From Burkholderia sp. (GTDB lineage: Bacteria; Pseudomonadota; Gammaproteobacteria; Burkholderiales; Burkholderiaceae), in NCBI GenBank assembly GCA_028292565.1, contig JAQGMD010000285.1, positions 1 to 18,948 on the forward strand: a stretch of DNA of 18,948 bases, written 5' to 3'. The translations under genes and the position numbers were made by a program. The notes beneath the pieces are model-generated. The model was not told the DNA's origin, searched no databases, and saw nothing but the letters and a program-made list of their open reading frames with translations. Shown one piece after another: positions 1 to 8,103 of the stretch. Numbering within the stretch: the first letter of the stretch is position 1; the number at the start of each line of letters is the position of its first letter.

Positions 1-960
1 TGGGCGATGGTGTACCTGCTGCACAAATATTTCGGCCGCGATGGCCGCGAGGAAGCGGAAGCACTGTTGCGCCGCAATTCCGGCGACCAGGACAATCCGC
101 GCATTCTGGAAGCATTCAATGAAGAGACGCCCGACTGGCTGGCGTTCTACATGTTTACTTACTTCACCGATCGCGACGGCAAATTCCAGCTCAATGCGCT
201 GGCCGAATCCGGCTTCGATCCGCTGTCGCGCACCTGCCGCTTCATGCTGACCGAAGAAGCGCATCATATGTTTGTCGGCGAATCGGGGATTTCGCGTGTG
301 CTGCAGCGCACCTGTGAAGTGATGAAGCAGCATGGCATCGAAGATCCGGCGCAAGTACGCGCCAAAGGCGTGATCGATTTGCCGACGATCCAGCGTTACC
401 TGAACTTCCACTTCAGCGTCACGATCGACCTGTTCGGCGCCGACCAGTCTTCCAATGCCGCGATGTTTTATGGTGCAGGCTTGAAAGGCCGTTACGAAGA
501 AACCAAACGCGACGACGACCATCTGCTGAAAAACCAGCAATACAAGATTCTGGAGGTACAGAACGACAAGCTGACGGAATGCGAAGTGCCGATGCTGAAT
601 GCGCTCAACGAAGTGTTGCGCGACGACTTCATCCGCGATTCGATTGCCGGTGTGGGCCGCTGGAATCGGGTACTGGAGAAGGCGGGTATCAACTTCCGCC
701 TTATCACGCCACATAAGGCATTCAATCGCCATATCGGCAGCTTTGCCGACTTCAGGGTGTCGCCTGATGGTCGCGTGATTTCGCAAGCCGAGTGGGAGGC
801 CAACGTGAACACCTGGCTGCCGACCGAGGAAGATCGCGCGTATGTCGCTTCATTGATGGGGCGTGTAGTTGAGCCGGGCAAGATGGCGAACTGGATTGCG
901 CCGCCGCCGGTGGGCATTAACCGCCAGCCGATCGATTTTGAATATGTACGTTTTAATTAA
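1..960 (+). CDS. boxB: Benzoyl-CoA 2,3-epoxidase, oxygenase subunit BoxB (5' truncated by window)
   Basis: This is the oxygenase component of the aerobic box pathway. It is a soluble diiron enzyme that epoxidises the ring of benzoyl-CoA using O2 and electrons from BoxA. The frame is open from base 1, so the first ATG (base 7) is internal. About 319 codons are present; BoxB is usually about 470 residues, so roughly the first third is missing. Visible family features are the EEAHHMF stretch near residue 90 of this fragment, which fits an ExxH diiron ligand pair, the YLNFHFSVTIDLFGAD segment, and a DDDHLL segment that may carry further ligands. The tail ending in FEYVRFN is typical of the family. 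boxA follows after 87 bases on the same strand, which supports the call. The family assignment comes from recognised sequence; exact metal ligands are inferred. Confidence 0.93.
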   Translation, partial: WAMVYLLHKYFGRDGREEAEALLRRNSGDQDNPRILEAFNEETPDWLAFYMFTYFTDRDGKFQLNALAESGFDPLSRTCRFMLTEEAHHMFVGESGISRVLQRTCEVMKQHGIEDPAQVRAKGVIDLPTIQRYLNFHFSVTIDLFGADQSSNAAMFYGAGLKGRYEETKRDDDHLLKNQQYKILEVQNDKLTECEVPMLNALNEVLRDDFIRDSIAGVGRWNRVLEKAGINFRLITPHKAFNRHIGSFADFRVSPDGRVISQAEWEANVNTWLPTEEDRAYVASLMGRVVEPGKMANWIAPPPVGINRQPIDFEYVRFN

Positions 961-1012
961 TTGGTCCTTGCTTGTACCTTCCCCTTGAAGAGGAAGGAGT
1001 AATAAGGCAAGC

Positions 1013-1024
1013 GTCAAATTTGAC
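1013..1024. promoter_or_regulatory. Perfect 12-base palindrome between boxB and boxA
   Basis: GTCAAATTTGAC is a perfect palindrome in the 87-base gap between boxB and boxA, 23 bases before the boxA start. Flanking AGCG and CGCT extend the symmetry imperfectly. Further upstream, CCTTCC (977-982) and GGAAGG (992-997) form a second, weaker inverted repeat. The palindrome could be a protein binding site, or an RNA fold tuning boxA relative to boxB. No clear Shine-Dalgarno sequence precedes boxA, so translation may depend on this structure. The symmetry is seen directly; function is inferred. Confidence 0.3.
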
Positions 1025-1047
1025 TACGCTCCCCTGATTGGCCCGCC

Positions 1048-2295
1048 ATGAACGCCCCAGAACACGTCGTACTCATCAAGCAGCACCTGATCGATCCGGA
1101 AGTCTGCATACGCTGCAATACATGCGAAGAGACCTGCCCGATCGACGCGATCACTCACGACAGCCGCAACTATGTGGTCAAGGCGGACGTGTGCAACGGG
1201 TGCGGCGCCTGCATTTCTCCCTGTCCAACGGGTGCGATTGATCATTGGCGCAACATGCCCAAGCATGCGGCGTATCCGATCGAGGAGCAATTGACCTGGG
1301 ACGAGCTGCCGGCCGAGAAGGAAATCGCCGACCGCATCCTGACCGAGATGACGGTCGAGCATGCGGTTGAGGGAGAGGCCGAGGCCGGGATCCAGGTCAA
1401 TGCTGCCGTTTCCGGGTCATCGCCGACGCCGCCATGGTCCGCCGCCCATCCCTATGTCAATCTGTATACGCTGAAGTCTCCGATCACGGCTACGGTCGCC
1501 GGAAATTTCAGGCTGACCGCGCCCGATACGCAGAACGACATTCGTCACATCGTGCTGGATTTCGGCACCCAGGTATTTCCCATACTCGAAGGCCAGTCGA
1601 TCGGTGTCATTCCGCCCGGCAGTGACGCCAATGGCAGGCCCCATTACATAAGGATGTATTCGGTCGCCAGTCCGCGCGACGGCGAACGCCCCGGATACAA
1701 CAATCTTTCGCTGACGGTGAAGCGCGTTCTCGAAGACCATGAAGGCAAGCCGGCGCTGGGCGTGGCGTCGAACTATCTCTGCGATTTGAAAAAGGGCGAC
1801 ACGGTGCGGGTGACCGGTCCGTTCGGCGCGAACTATCTGATGCCGAACCATCCCGGCTCCAACCTGCTCATGATTTGCACCGGAACCGGCTCGGCGCCGA
1901 TGCGTGCCATGACAGAACACCGGCGCCGCCTGGTTGCGAGCGGCAAGCCGCAGGACGGCAAGCTTATGCTGTTTTTCGGCGCCCGCAAGCCGGAAGAATT
2001 GCCATACTTCGGACCGCTGCTCAAGCTGCCCGAGGATTTCATCAACATGCACCTCGCGTTTTCACGCGTGCCGGACCAGCCCAGGGCTTATGTGCAGGAC
2101 AAGATCAGGCAAGCGGGGAGTGCGGTCGTCGAACTGCTCAAGGGTGATACCTACATCTACATTTGCGGCTTGAAAGGGATGGAAACCGGCGTGATGGATG
2201 CGATGCGGGAGATCTGCAACGCGCAAGGCCTGGACTGGCCGGCGATGCATGCCCGTATGGTGAAGGAAGGGCGCTGCCACGTCGAGACGTATTGA
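1048..2295 (+). CDS. boxA: Benzoyl-CoA oxygenase reductase component BoxA
   Basis: This is the iron-sulfur flavoprotein that carries electrons from NADPH to BoxB. The 415-residue length fits the family. The N-terminus holds a two-cluster ferredoxin domain, with [12 protein letters not shown] at residues 20-31 and [12 protein letters not shown] at 49-60, each a CxxCxxCxxxCP motif for a [4Fe-4S] cluster. The rest is a ferredoxin-NADP reductase module from about residue 145: RMYSVASPR binds [13 protein letters not shown] belongs to the nucleotide site, and [10 protein letters not shown] is the usual C-terminal NADP-domain motif. ATG at 1048 is the only possible start in this frame, because a TGA lies at 1021 and no GTG or TTG lies between. 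There is no obvious Shine-Dalgarno sequence. It probably shares the boxB transcript and ends at the hairpin 6 bases downstream. Confidence 0.93.
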   Translation: MNAPEHVVLIKQHLIDPEVCIRCNTCEETCPIDAITHDSRNYVVKADVCNGCGACISPCPTGAIDHWRNMPKHAAYPIEEQLTWDELPAEKEIADRILTEMTVEHAVEGEAEAGIQVNAAVSGSSPTPPWSAAHPYVNLYTLKSPITATVAGNFRLTAPDTQNDIRHIVLDFGTQVFPILEGQSIGVIPPGSDANGRPHYIRMYSVASPRDGERPGYNNLSLTVKRVLEDHEGKPALGVASNYLCDLKKGDTVRVTGPFGANYLMPNHPGSNLLMICTGTGSAPMRAMTEHRRRLVASGKPQDGKLMLFFGARKPEELPYFGPLLKLPEDFINMHLAFSRVPDQPRAYVQDKIRQAGSAVVELLKGDTYIYICGLKGMETGVMDAMREICNAQGLDWPAMHARMVKEGRCHVETY

Positions 2296-2300
2296 CCGAG

Positions 2301-2341
2301 CGTAGGGTCGTCCTGGATGGGAACCGTAGGCGCACCCTACG
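2301..2341. terminator. Hairpin between convergent boxA and regulator
   Basis: CGTAGGGT (2301-2308) and ACCCTACG (2334-2341) are perfect inverted arms of 8 bases around a 25-base loop. They fill the 56-base gap between boxA and the convergent regulator gene, where a two-way terminator would be expected. There is no clear U-run on either side. The GTAGG start resembles the hairpins at 8942 and 18413, so it may equally be a small dispersed repeat. Confidence 0.4.
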
Positions 2342-2351
2342 CCTGCATTGA

Positions 2352-3440
2352 TCATTTCCCAGTCCCGAACGCCTCGTGCATCGTCAGGATATGTCCGGTC
2401 TCACCCGCATCGTAACCTTCCAGCGCCTCTATCCTTTTCCCGAAGTCCGCCGAGCGCAAGATATCGATCACGTCGCTCATCGGCGATATATTCAGTGACG
2501 TTTTCTCCGCAGCAAAGAAATAGCGTTCCTTGACGAGCGGCACAAAATCGAGACCGAAGCGACGCGCGGCGGTTTCGACGCCGATGCCCACATCCGCCAT
2601 TCCGCTCGCGATATAGGCAGCCACGGCCGCATGCGTAAATTCCGTGCTTTCATAGCCGTTGATCCGGGAGGTCTGGATGCGCGCCTTCTTCAGCATCAGT
2701 TCGAGCAGCATGCGCGTCCCCGAGCCCTCCTGGCGGTTTACAAAGCGCACCTCCGGCCGCTTCAGATCGGTCAGTGACCCGATCTTCTTCGGATTATCGC
2801 GCGTCACGAACAGGCCCTGGTTTCTGGTTGCAAGCTGGATCAATACGTGGGTTTCCGGATTAAGCCAGCGGGTGTAGCGCTCGACGGCAGCCGCCTCGAA
2901 TTCGCCGAGCGGTACATGGAATCCGGCGAGATCGCACTCGCGCCGCTCCAGCGCTGCCAACGCTTCCGTACTGTTGCGATAGCGAACCTCCAATGGCAGA
3001 TGCATGGCATTGATCCACTCCGACAGCGAAGCGACGGCAAAGCCGTGGCTCGCAAAGAGCCGCAACGCCTTGCGCGGACCACTGACAGTCTTGCTGATCT
3101 CGGTTTCCAGTTCGGATGCCAGGCTCTCGAGCGTGGGGGAAAGGCGCGCACGTATCCGTTCGTCTGCGAGCAGAAGGGCCTCGGCCAACGGGCTCAACTG
3201 CGTACCGCGCCCCGGCTGTTTGACGAGCAGCTGCGTTCCGAACAGCTGTTCCGCGTCGCGCAACAATCCCCACACATGACGATATGACGACCCGGCGCTC
3301 TTTACCGCGGCCGCGATGGAACCGGATGACCTGATCTGGTACAGGAGTTTTAACAGTACGAGGGTGTCCAACGTTCCAGCAGGTTGATTGCTGTCCTCGC
3401 GAGAGATGCGCCATAGCGGCTCGATCGATACTTTGTACAT
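2352..3440 (-). CDS. ModE-like winged-helix regulator with PBP-like sensor domain (probable formate dehydrogenase regulator)
   Basis: This is a one-component transcription factor of 362 residues. The N-terminal 110 residues form a ModE/LysR-type winged helix: the GSIAAAVKSAGSSYRHVW segment is the helix-turn-helix and QPGRGTQLSPLAEALL the wing. The C-terminal half is a periplasmic-binding-protein-like domain with the RFVNRQEGSGTR motif, a type also found fused to MoeA-like molybdopterin proteins, which suggests an oxyanion or a molybdopterin-related ligand. The open frame continues 36 codons upstream, but those residues come from AT-rich intergenic DNA and show no homology, so ATG at 3440 is preferred. 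The gene is divergent from fdhB, the classical arrangement for a local regulator. It may be functionally related to FdsR of Cupriavidus, but orthology cannot be shown here. Ligand and regulon are inferred. Confidence 0.8.
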   Translation of the reverse strand: MYKVSIEPLWRISREDSNQPAGTLDTLVLLKLLYQIRSSGSIAAAVKSAGSSYRHVWGLLRDAEQLFGTQLLVKQPGRGTQLSPLAEALLLADERIRARLSPTLESLASELETEISKTVSGPRKALRLFASHGFAVASLSEWINAMHLPLEVRYRNSTEALAALERRECDLAGFHVPLGEFEAAAVERYTRWLNPETHVLIQLATRNQGLFVTRDNPKKIGSLTDLKRPEVRFVNRQEGSGTRMLLELMLKKARIQTSRINGYESTEFTHAAVAAYIASGMADVGIGVETAARRFGLDFVPLVKERYFFAAEKTSLNISPMSDVIDILRSADFGKRIEALEGYDAGETGHILTMHEAFGTGK

Positions 3441-3565
3441 TATGTAATATTTTGCATATTTTAGTGCGAGGACTATCCTGCTATATTGCTTGGAGAATAC
3501 CGTCATTAATATGTTAATTAAAGCATATTTGCGCGCCGACTTCGACAATTTCAGTGAAAGCCAGC
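3441..3565. promoter_or_regulatory. Divergent promoter region between regulator and fdh operon, with candidate operators
   Basis: This stretch is much more AT-rich than its surroundings. TATGTAA (3441-3447) and TTGCATA (3452-3458) form an inverted repeat with one mismatch, touching the start codon of the regulator. AATATG (3508-3513) and CATATT (3524-3529) form a perfect 6-base inverted repeat with a 10-base spacer. GCATATTT occurs at both 3454 and 3523, 69 bases apart, in the same orientation. The first site could serve autoregulation and the second control of fdhB. No promoter hexamers could be placed with confidence. The repeats are seen directly; operator function is inferred. Confidence 0.45.
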
Positions 3566-5278
3566 ATGAATCAGAGAGTCATCCCCATCGTCGCCTCGGC
3601 GCCGACAGTGACGAAGGAACGCAAGCGCCAGGCGCCGAAAGGCCGCCGCGTCGATCCTGTAGCGCTTGCGCAAGTCCAGATGTTGCTGGGTGATGCTCCA
3701 CGCCGGCGCGATCTGCTGATCGAACACCTGCACCTGATCAACGATCATTACGGACAATTGTCGTCGCAGCACCTGGCGGCGCTCGCCGAGGAAATGCGCA
3801 TGGCGCAAACCGAGGTGTATGAGGTTGCGAGTTTCTATCATCACTTCGATGTGGTGAAAGAGGATGCAAACGGCGCAATCGGTGCTGCGCCCGCATTGAC
3901 CGTACGGGTGTGCGATGGCTTGTCGTGCGAGATCGCCGGTGCGCAGGGCCTGCTCGAAAAACTTCCCGCGATATTGGGCAAGGACGTGCGCGTGATTCAT
4001 GCTCCCTGCGTCGGCCGTTGCGAACAGGCGCCGGTGGCGGTGGTCGGTCAAAACCCGGTACCGCATGCAAGCTGCGAATCGGTCAAGGCGACAGTGGACG
4101 CGAACGCGACGCAAGATGTGCCGCTGGACTTCATCGACTATGCCGCATACCAGGCGCAAGGCGGTTATCGATTGCTGAAGGAATGCGTCGGCGGCGAACG
4201 TGACGTCGAGTCAGTCATCAAGGTGATGGAAGACTCGAGCTTGCGTGGTCTGGGCGGTGCTGGTTTCCCTGCCGGCCGCAAATGGCGCATTGTGCGCAAT
4301 GAACCGGCCCCTCGGCTGATGGCGGTCAACATCGACGAAGGCGAGCCCGGAACATTCAAGGACCGCACGTACCTGGAACGCGACCCGCATCGCTTCCTGG
4401 AAGGAATGCTGATAGCGGCCTGGGCCGTCGGCATTGCCGCGGTCTACATCTATCTGCGCGACGAATACCACGGCTGCCGTGAATCGCTGGAAGCTGAACT
4501 CGCCAAGCTACGCGCAAACCCGCCGGCGGCCGGCATGCCGGAGATCCATTTGCGGCGCGGCGCCGGCGCTTACATCTGCGGCGAAGAATCCGCGATGATC
4601 GAATCGATTGAAGGCAAACGCGGGATGCCGCGCCTGCGCCCGCCATACGTTGCGCAAGTCGGCCTGTTCGGCCGCCCGACGCTCCAGCATAACTTCGAGA
4701 CACTGTACTGGGTGCGCGAGCTTCTGGAAAATGGCGGTGCCTGGTTCGCGTCGCATGGTCGGCATGGACGCAAGGGACTGCGCTCATTCTCGGTTTCAGG
4801 TCGCGTGAATAAGCCCGGTGTCCACCTCGCGCCGGCAGGCATCACCATCCAGGAGCTGATCGATGAATACTGCGGCGGCATGCTGGACGGCCACAACCTC
4901 TACGCTTATCTGCCGGGAGGCGCATCCGGCGGAATCCTGCCTGCGTCCATGAACGACATCCCGCTCGATTTCGACACGCTGCAACCGTACGGCTGTTTCA
5001 TCGGCTCGGCGGCAGTCATCGTGCTCTCCGATCAAGACAGCGCGGTCGGCGCGGCGCGTAACCTGATGCGCTTCTTCAAGGACGAATCATGCGGTCAGTG
5101 CACGCCGTGCCGCGTAGGCACCGCCAAGGCGCTGAGCCTGATCGAGCAACCGAAATGGGATACGGAACTGCTCGACGAGCTGTCCTTTGTGATGCGCGAC
5201 GCGTCGATCTGCGGATTGGGGCAGGCTGCGCCGAACCCGGTCGACTGCGTCGTGAAGTATTTCCCGCATGAGCTGTGA
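3566..5278 (+). CDS. NAD-dependent formate dehydrogenase beta subunit, fused NuoE-NuoF type
   Basis: This is the diaphorase half of a cytoplasmic NAD-linked formate dehydrogenase, passing electrons from the Fe-S chain through FMN to NAD+. The 570-residue chain joins two parts that are separate genes (fdsG and fdsB) in Cupriavidus and Rhodobacter. Residues about 30-165 are a NuoE-like thioredoxin-fold domain with the [2Fe-2S] cysteines VCDGLSC and APCVGRC. Residues about 200-570 are NuoF-like: GLGGAGFPAGRKW and EGEPGTFKDR for FMN and NADH, GAYICGEESAMIESIEGKRG, then ESCGQCTPCRVGT and a later SICGL cysteine for a [4Fe-4S] cluster. The frame opens at GTG 3554, but ATG 3566 with a weak GAAAG upstream is preferred. 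The fusion and length resemble Fdh1B of Methylobacterium. fdhA starts 7 bases after the stop. Confidence 0.9.
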   Translation: MNQRVIPIVASAPTVTKERKRQAPKGRRVDPVALAQVQMLLGDAPRRRDLLIEHLHLINDHYGQLSSQHLAALAEEMRMAQTEVYEVASFYHHFDVVKEDANGAIGAAPALTVRVCDGLSCEIAGAQGLLEKLPAILGKDVRVIHAPCVGRCEQAPVAVVGQNPVPHASCESVKATVDANATQDVPLDFIDYAAYQAQGGYRLLKECVGGERDVESVIKVMEDSSLRGLGGAGFPAGRKWRIVRNEPAPRLMAVNIDEGEPGTFKDRTYLERDPHRFLEGMLIAAWAVGIAAVYIYLRDEYHGCRESLEAELAKLRANPPAAGMPEIHLRRGAGAYICGEESAMIESIEGKRGMPRLRPPYVAQVGLFGRPTLQHNFETLYWVRELLENGGAWFASHGRHGRKGLRSFSVSGRVNKPGVHLAPAGITIQELIDEYCGGMLDGHNLYAYLPGGASGGILPASMNDIPLDFDTLQPYGCFIGSAAVIVLSDQDSAVGAARNLMRFFKDESCGQCTPCRVGTAKALSLIEQPKWDTELLDELSFVMRDASICGLGQAAPNPVDCVVKYFPHEL

Positions 5279-5285
5279 GGAACAA

Positions 5286-8102
5286 ATGAACGCAATCAAC
5301 CGTAACGAAATCTCGCAGGCGCAAGCCGTGTCAGTCAGCTTCAGGCTCAACGGCAAAGAAGTGGTCGGCAACGCGAATGAGACCATCATCCAGATCGCCG
5401 ATCGCGAAGGCGTGGAGATTCCGCGCTTGTGCTACATGGAGGGACTCGACACCGCAGGTAACTGCCGCGCCTGCGTGGTGGAGATCAAAGGAGAACGCGT
5501 TCTGGCGCCGTCCTGCTGCCGCAATCCCGTCAATGGCATGGAAGTCATTACCGACAACGAGCGCGCCGTCAAAGCACAAAAAATGGTGATCGAGTTGCTG
5601 CAGTCGGACATGCCGGAAACCGATTACACCCGTGACAATGAAGTCGATCAATGGGCAAGGAAGCTGAACGTCGGCAAACCGCGCTTTGCTCCCCGCGAGC
5701 ACGTGAAGGCGGACCTCTCGCATCCTGCAATCGCCGTCAACCTCGATGCCTGCATCCAATGCACCCGCTGTCTGCGCGCGTGTCGTGATGAACAGGTGAA
5801 TGATGTGATCGGTCTCGCATTCCGCGGCAATGAAGCGAAGATTGTGTTCGACATGGACGATCCCATGGGCGGTTCCACCTGCGTCGCGTGCGGTGAGTGC
5901 GTGCAAGCCTGCCCGACGGGAGCCCTGATGCCCGCTCGTAATGCAGCAATGACCGTACCGGACAAGAAGGTCGACTCCGTTTGCCCGTATTGCGGCGTCG
6001 GCTGCCAGCTCACCTACAACGTCAAGGACAACAAGATCCTCTACGTTGAGGGCCGCGACGGTCCCGCCAATCACAAGCGCCTGTGCGTGAAGGGTCGCTA
6101 CGGTTTCGATTATGCTCATCATCCGCAACGCCTGACGAAGCCGTTGATCCGCCGTGCCGACGCGCCCAAGCGCGGCGACTTCGTGATGAACCCGGACAAT
6201 GTGATGGACGTGTTCCGCGAGGCGACATGGGAAGAAGCGCTGGAAGTCGCGGGCGGCAAGCTGAGAGCGATCCGCGATAGCTACGGCGGCAAGGCGCTCG
6301 CCGGCTTTGGATCGGCCAAGGGCAGCAATGAAGAAGCCTATCTGTTCCAGAAGCTGGTGCGTACCGGATTCGGCAGCAACAACGTCGACCATTGCACGCG
6401 CCTGTGCCATGCATCGTCGGTAGCTGCGCTGCTGGAAGGCATCGGTTCCGGCGCGGTATCCAACCCGGTCATGGATGTGACCAAAGCCGAGGTGGTGATC
6501 GTGATCGGCGCCAATCCGACTGTGAATCATCCGGTTGCCGCAAGCTGGATCAAGAACGCGGTGAAGAACGGCACCAGGCTGATCGTCGCCGATCCGCGCC
6601 GCTCGGACATGGCACGCATGGCGCATCGCTTCCTGCAGTTCAAGCCGGATACCGACGTCGCACTGCTGAACGCGATGATGCACGTGATCGTGCATGAGGG
6701 ACTGGTCAATGATGATTTCATCGCCAGCCGCACCATCGGCTACGATGAGCTGAAAAAGAATGTCGACGGCTACAGCCCGGAACTGATGGCGCCGATTTGC
6801 GGCATCGATGCGCAGACGATCCGCTACGTCGCGCGGCTGTATGCCACATCGAAAGGATCGATGATCCTGTGGGGCATGGGCATCTCGCAACATGTGCACG
6901 GCACCGATAACGCGCGCTGCCTGATCGCGCTGGCGTTGATGACCGGACAGATCGGACGGCCCGGCACAGGCCTGCATCCGCTACGCGGCCAGAACAACGT
7001 GCAGGGCGCCTCCGACGCCGGACTGATCCCGATGATGTATCCGGATTACCAGCGCGTCGATAACCCGGCCGCAAAGGCGAAGTTTGAAAAGCTGTGGGGT
7101 ATGCCGCTCGACAGCCAGCCGGGCCTGACGGTGGTCGAGATCATGCATGCGATCACGGAAGGCAAGGTGCGCGGCATGTACATCATGGGTGAGAATCCTG
7201 CGATGTCGGACCCTGACGCCAACCATGCACGTGAAGCGCTCGCCGCGCTCGATCACCTGGTAGTGCAGGACATCTTCCTGACCGAGACCGCGTATCTGGC
7301 GGACGTGATCCTGCCAGCATCCGCCTTCCCGGAGAAGACCGGTACGTTCACCAACACCGATCGTCTGGTTCAACTCGGCCGGCAAGCGATTGACCCGCCG
7401 GGCAAAGCGAAGCAAGACCTGTGGATCATCCAGCAAATCGCCAAACGCATGGGCCTCGAATGGAACTACGCCGATGTGTCGGACGTGTTCGATGAAATGC
7501 GCCGCAGCATGCCGAGCATCGGCGGCATCACCTGGGATCGCCTGCAGCGCGACCATGCGGTGACCTATCCCTGCGAACAGGAAGGCGATCCCGGCAATTC
7601 CGTGGTCTTCACCGAGCATTTCCCGACCCAGACCGGCCGCGCGAGGTTCGTCCCGGCAGACATTATTCCGGCCGCCGAGAAGCCCGATGCCGAGTATCCG
7701 AATGTACTGATCACTGGCCGCCAACTTGAACACTGGCACACAGGAAGCATGACGCGACGCGCCACCGTGCTCGACGCGATCGAACCCGATCCGGTGGCGC
7801 TGGTACACCCGCTCGATCTCGCGGACCTGGGCGGCAAACCGGGCGACGTAATTACGATGGAATCGCGCCGGGGCAAGGTAACGCTGTATGCACGCGCTGA
7901 TGACAGTTCGCCGCGCGGCGCCGTGTTCGTGCCGTTCTGCTATTACGAAGCGGCGATCAACAAGCTGACCAATGCGGCGCTCGACCCGTTCGGCAAAATC
8001 CCGGAGTTCAAATACTGCGCGATCCGCATCAGGCTGGGCGGTGAGCCGCCAGTACAAAGCAGCTATGGCGGGGGACAGATCCTCGCAGGGATCGGCGTAT
8101 AA
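5286..8102 (+). CDS. fdhA: NAD-dependent formate dehydrogenase alpha subunit (molybdenum or tungsten bis-pyranopterin, Fe-S)
   Basis: This is the catalytic subunit that oxidises formate to CO2. The 938 residues (numbered here from ATG 5268; subtract 6 for the preferred start) begin with a NuoG-like [2Fe-2S] domain, with cysteines 55, 66, 69 and 83. A two-[4Fe-4S] ferredoxin segment follows (CIQCTRCLRAC at 162-172, CVACGECVQAC at 205-215). The molybdopterin domain starts with CPYCGVGC (239-246) plus C273 for another [4Fe-4S] cluster, and carries RLCHASS, where C380 should be the metal ligand, so this is a cysteine and not a selenocysteine enzyme. ATG 5286 has GAGG six bases upstream; ATG 5268 would overlap fdhB and has no good ribosome binding site. 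There is no cysteine between residues 84 and 162, so the His/Cys-ligated cluster of NuoG is absent. Metal choice cannot be read from the sequence. Confidence 0.92.
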   Translation: MNAINRNEISQAQAVSVSFRLNGKEVVGNANETIIQIADREGVEIPRLCYMEGLDTAGNCRACVVEIKGERVLAPSCCRNPVNGMEVITDNERAVKAQKMVIELLQSDMPETDYTRDNEVDQWARKLNVGKPRFAPREHVKADLSHPAIAVNLDACIQCTRCLRACRDEQVNDVIGLAFRGNEAKIVFDMDDPMGGSTCVACGECVQACPTGALMPARNAAMTVPDKKVDSVCPYCGVGCQLTYNVKDNKILYVEGRDGPANHKRLCVKGRYGFDYAHHPQRLTKPLIRRADAPKRGDFVMNPDNVMDVFREATWEEALEVAGGKLRAIRDSYGGKALAGFGSAKGSNEEAYLFQKLVRTGFGSNNVDHCTRLCHASSVAALLEGIGSGAVSNPVMDVTKAEVVIVIGANPTVNHPVAASWIKNAVKNGTRLIVADPRRSDMARMAHRFLQFKPDTDVALLNAMMHVIVHEGLVNDDFIASRTIGYDELKKNVDGYSPELMAPICGIDAQTIRYVARLYATSKGSMILWGMGISQHVHGTDNARCLIALALMTGQIGRPGTGLHPLRGQNNVQGASDAGLIPMMYPDYQRVDNPAAKAKFEKLWGMPLDSQPGLTVVEIMHAITEGKVRGMYIMGENPAMSDPDANHAREALAALDHLVVQDIFLTETAYLADVILPASAFPEKTGTFTNTDRLVQLGRQAIDPPGKAKQDLWIIQQIAKRMGLEWNYADVSDVFDEMRRSMPSIGGITWDRLQRDHAVTYPCEQEGDPGNSVVFTEHFPTQTGRARFVPADIIPAAEKPDAEYPNVLITGRQLEHWHTGSMTRRATVLDAIEPDPVALVHPLDLADLGGKPGDVITMESRRGKVTLYARADDSSPRGAVFVPFCYYEAAINKLTNAALDPFGKIPEFKYCAIRIRLGGEPPVQSSYGGGQILAGIGV

Positions 8103-8103
8103 C

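Noticed and set aside
3441..3548. 36-residue N-terminal extension of the regulator
   Set aside because: It would be coded by the AT-rich divergent promoter region, is not similar to ModE-type N-termini, and includes the inverted repeats.
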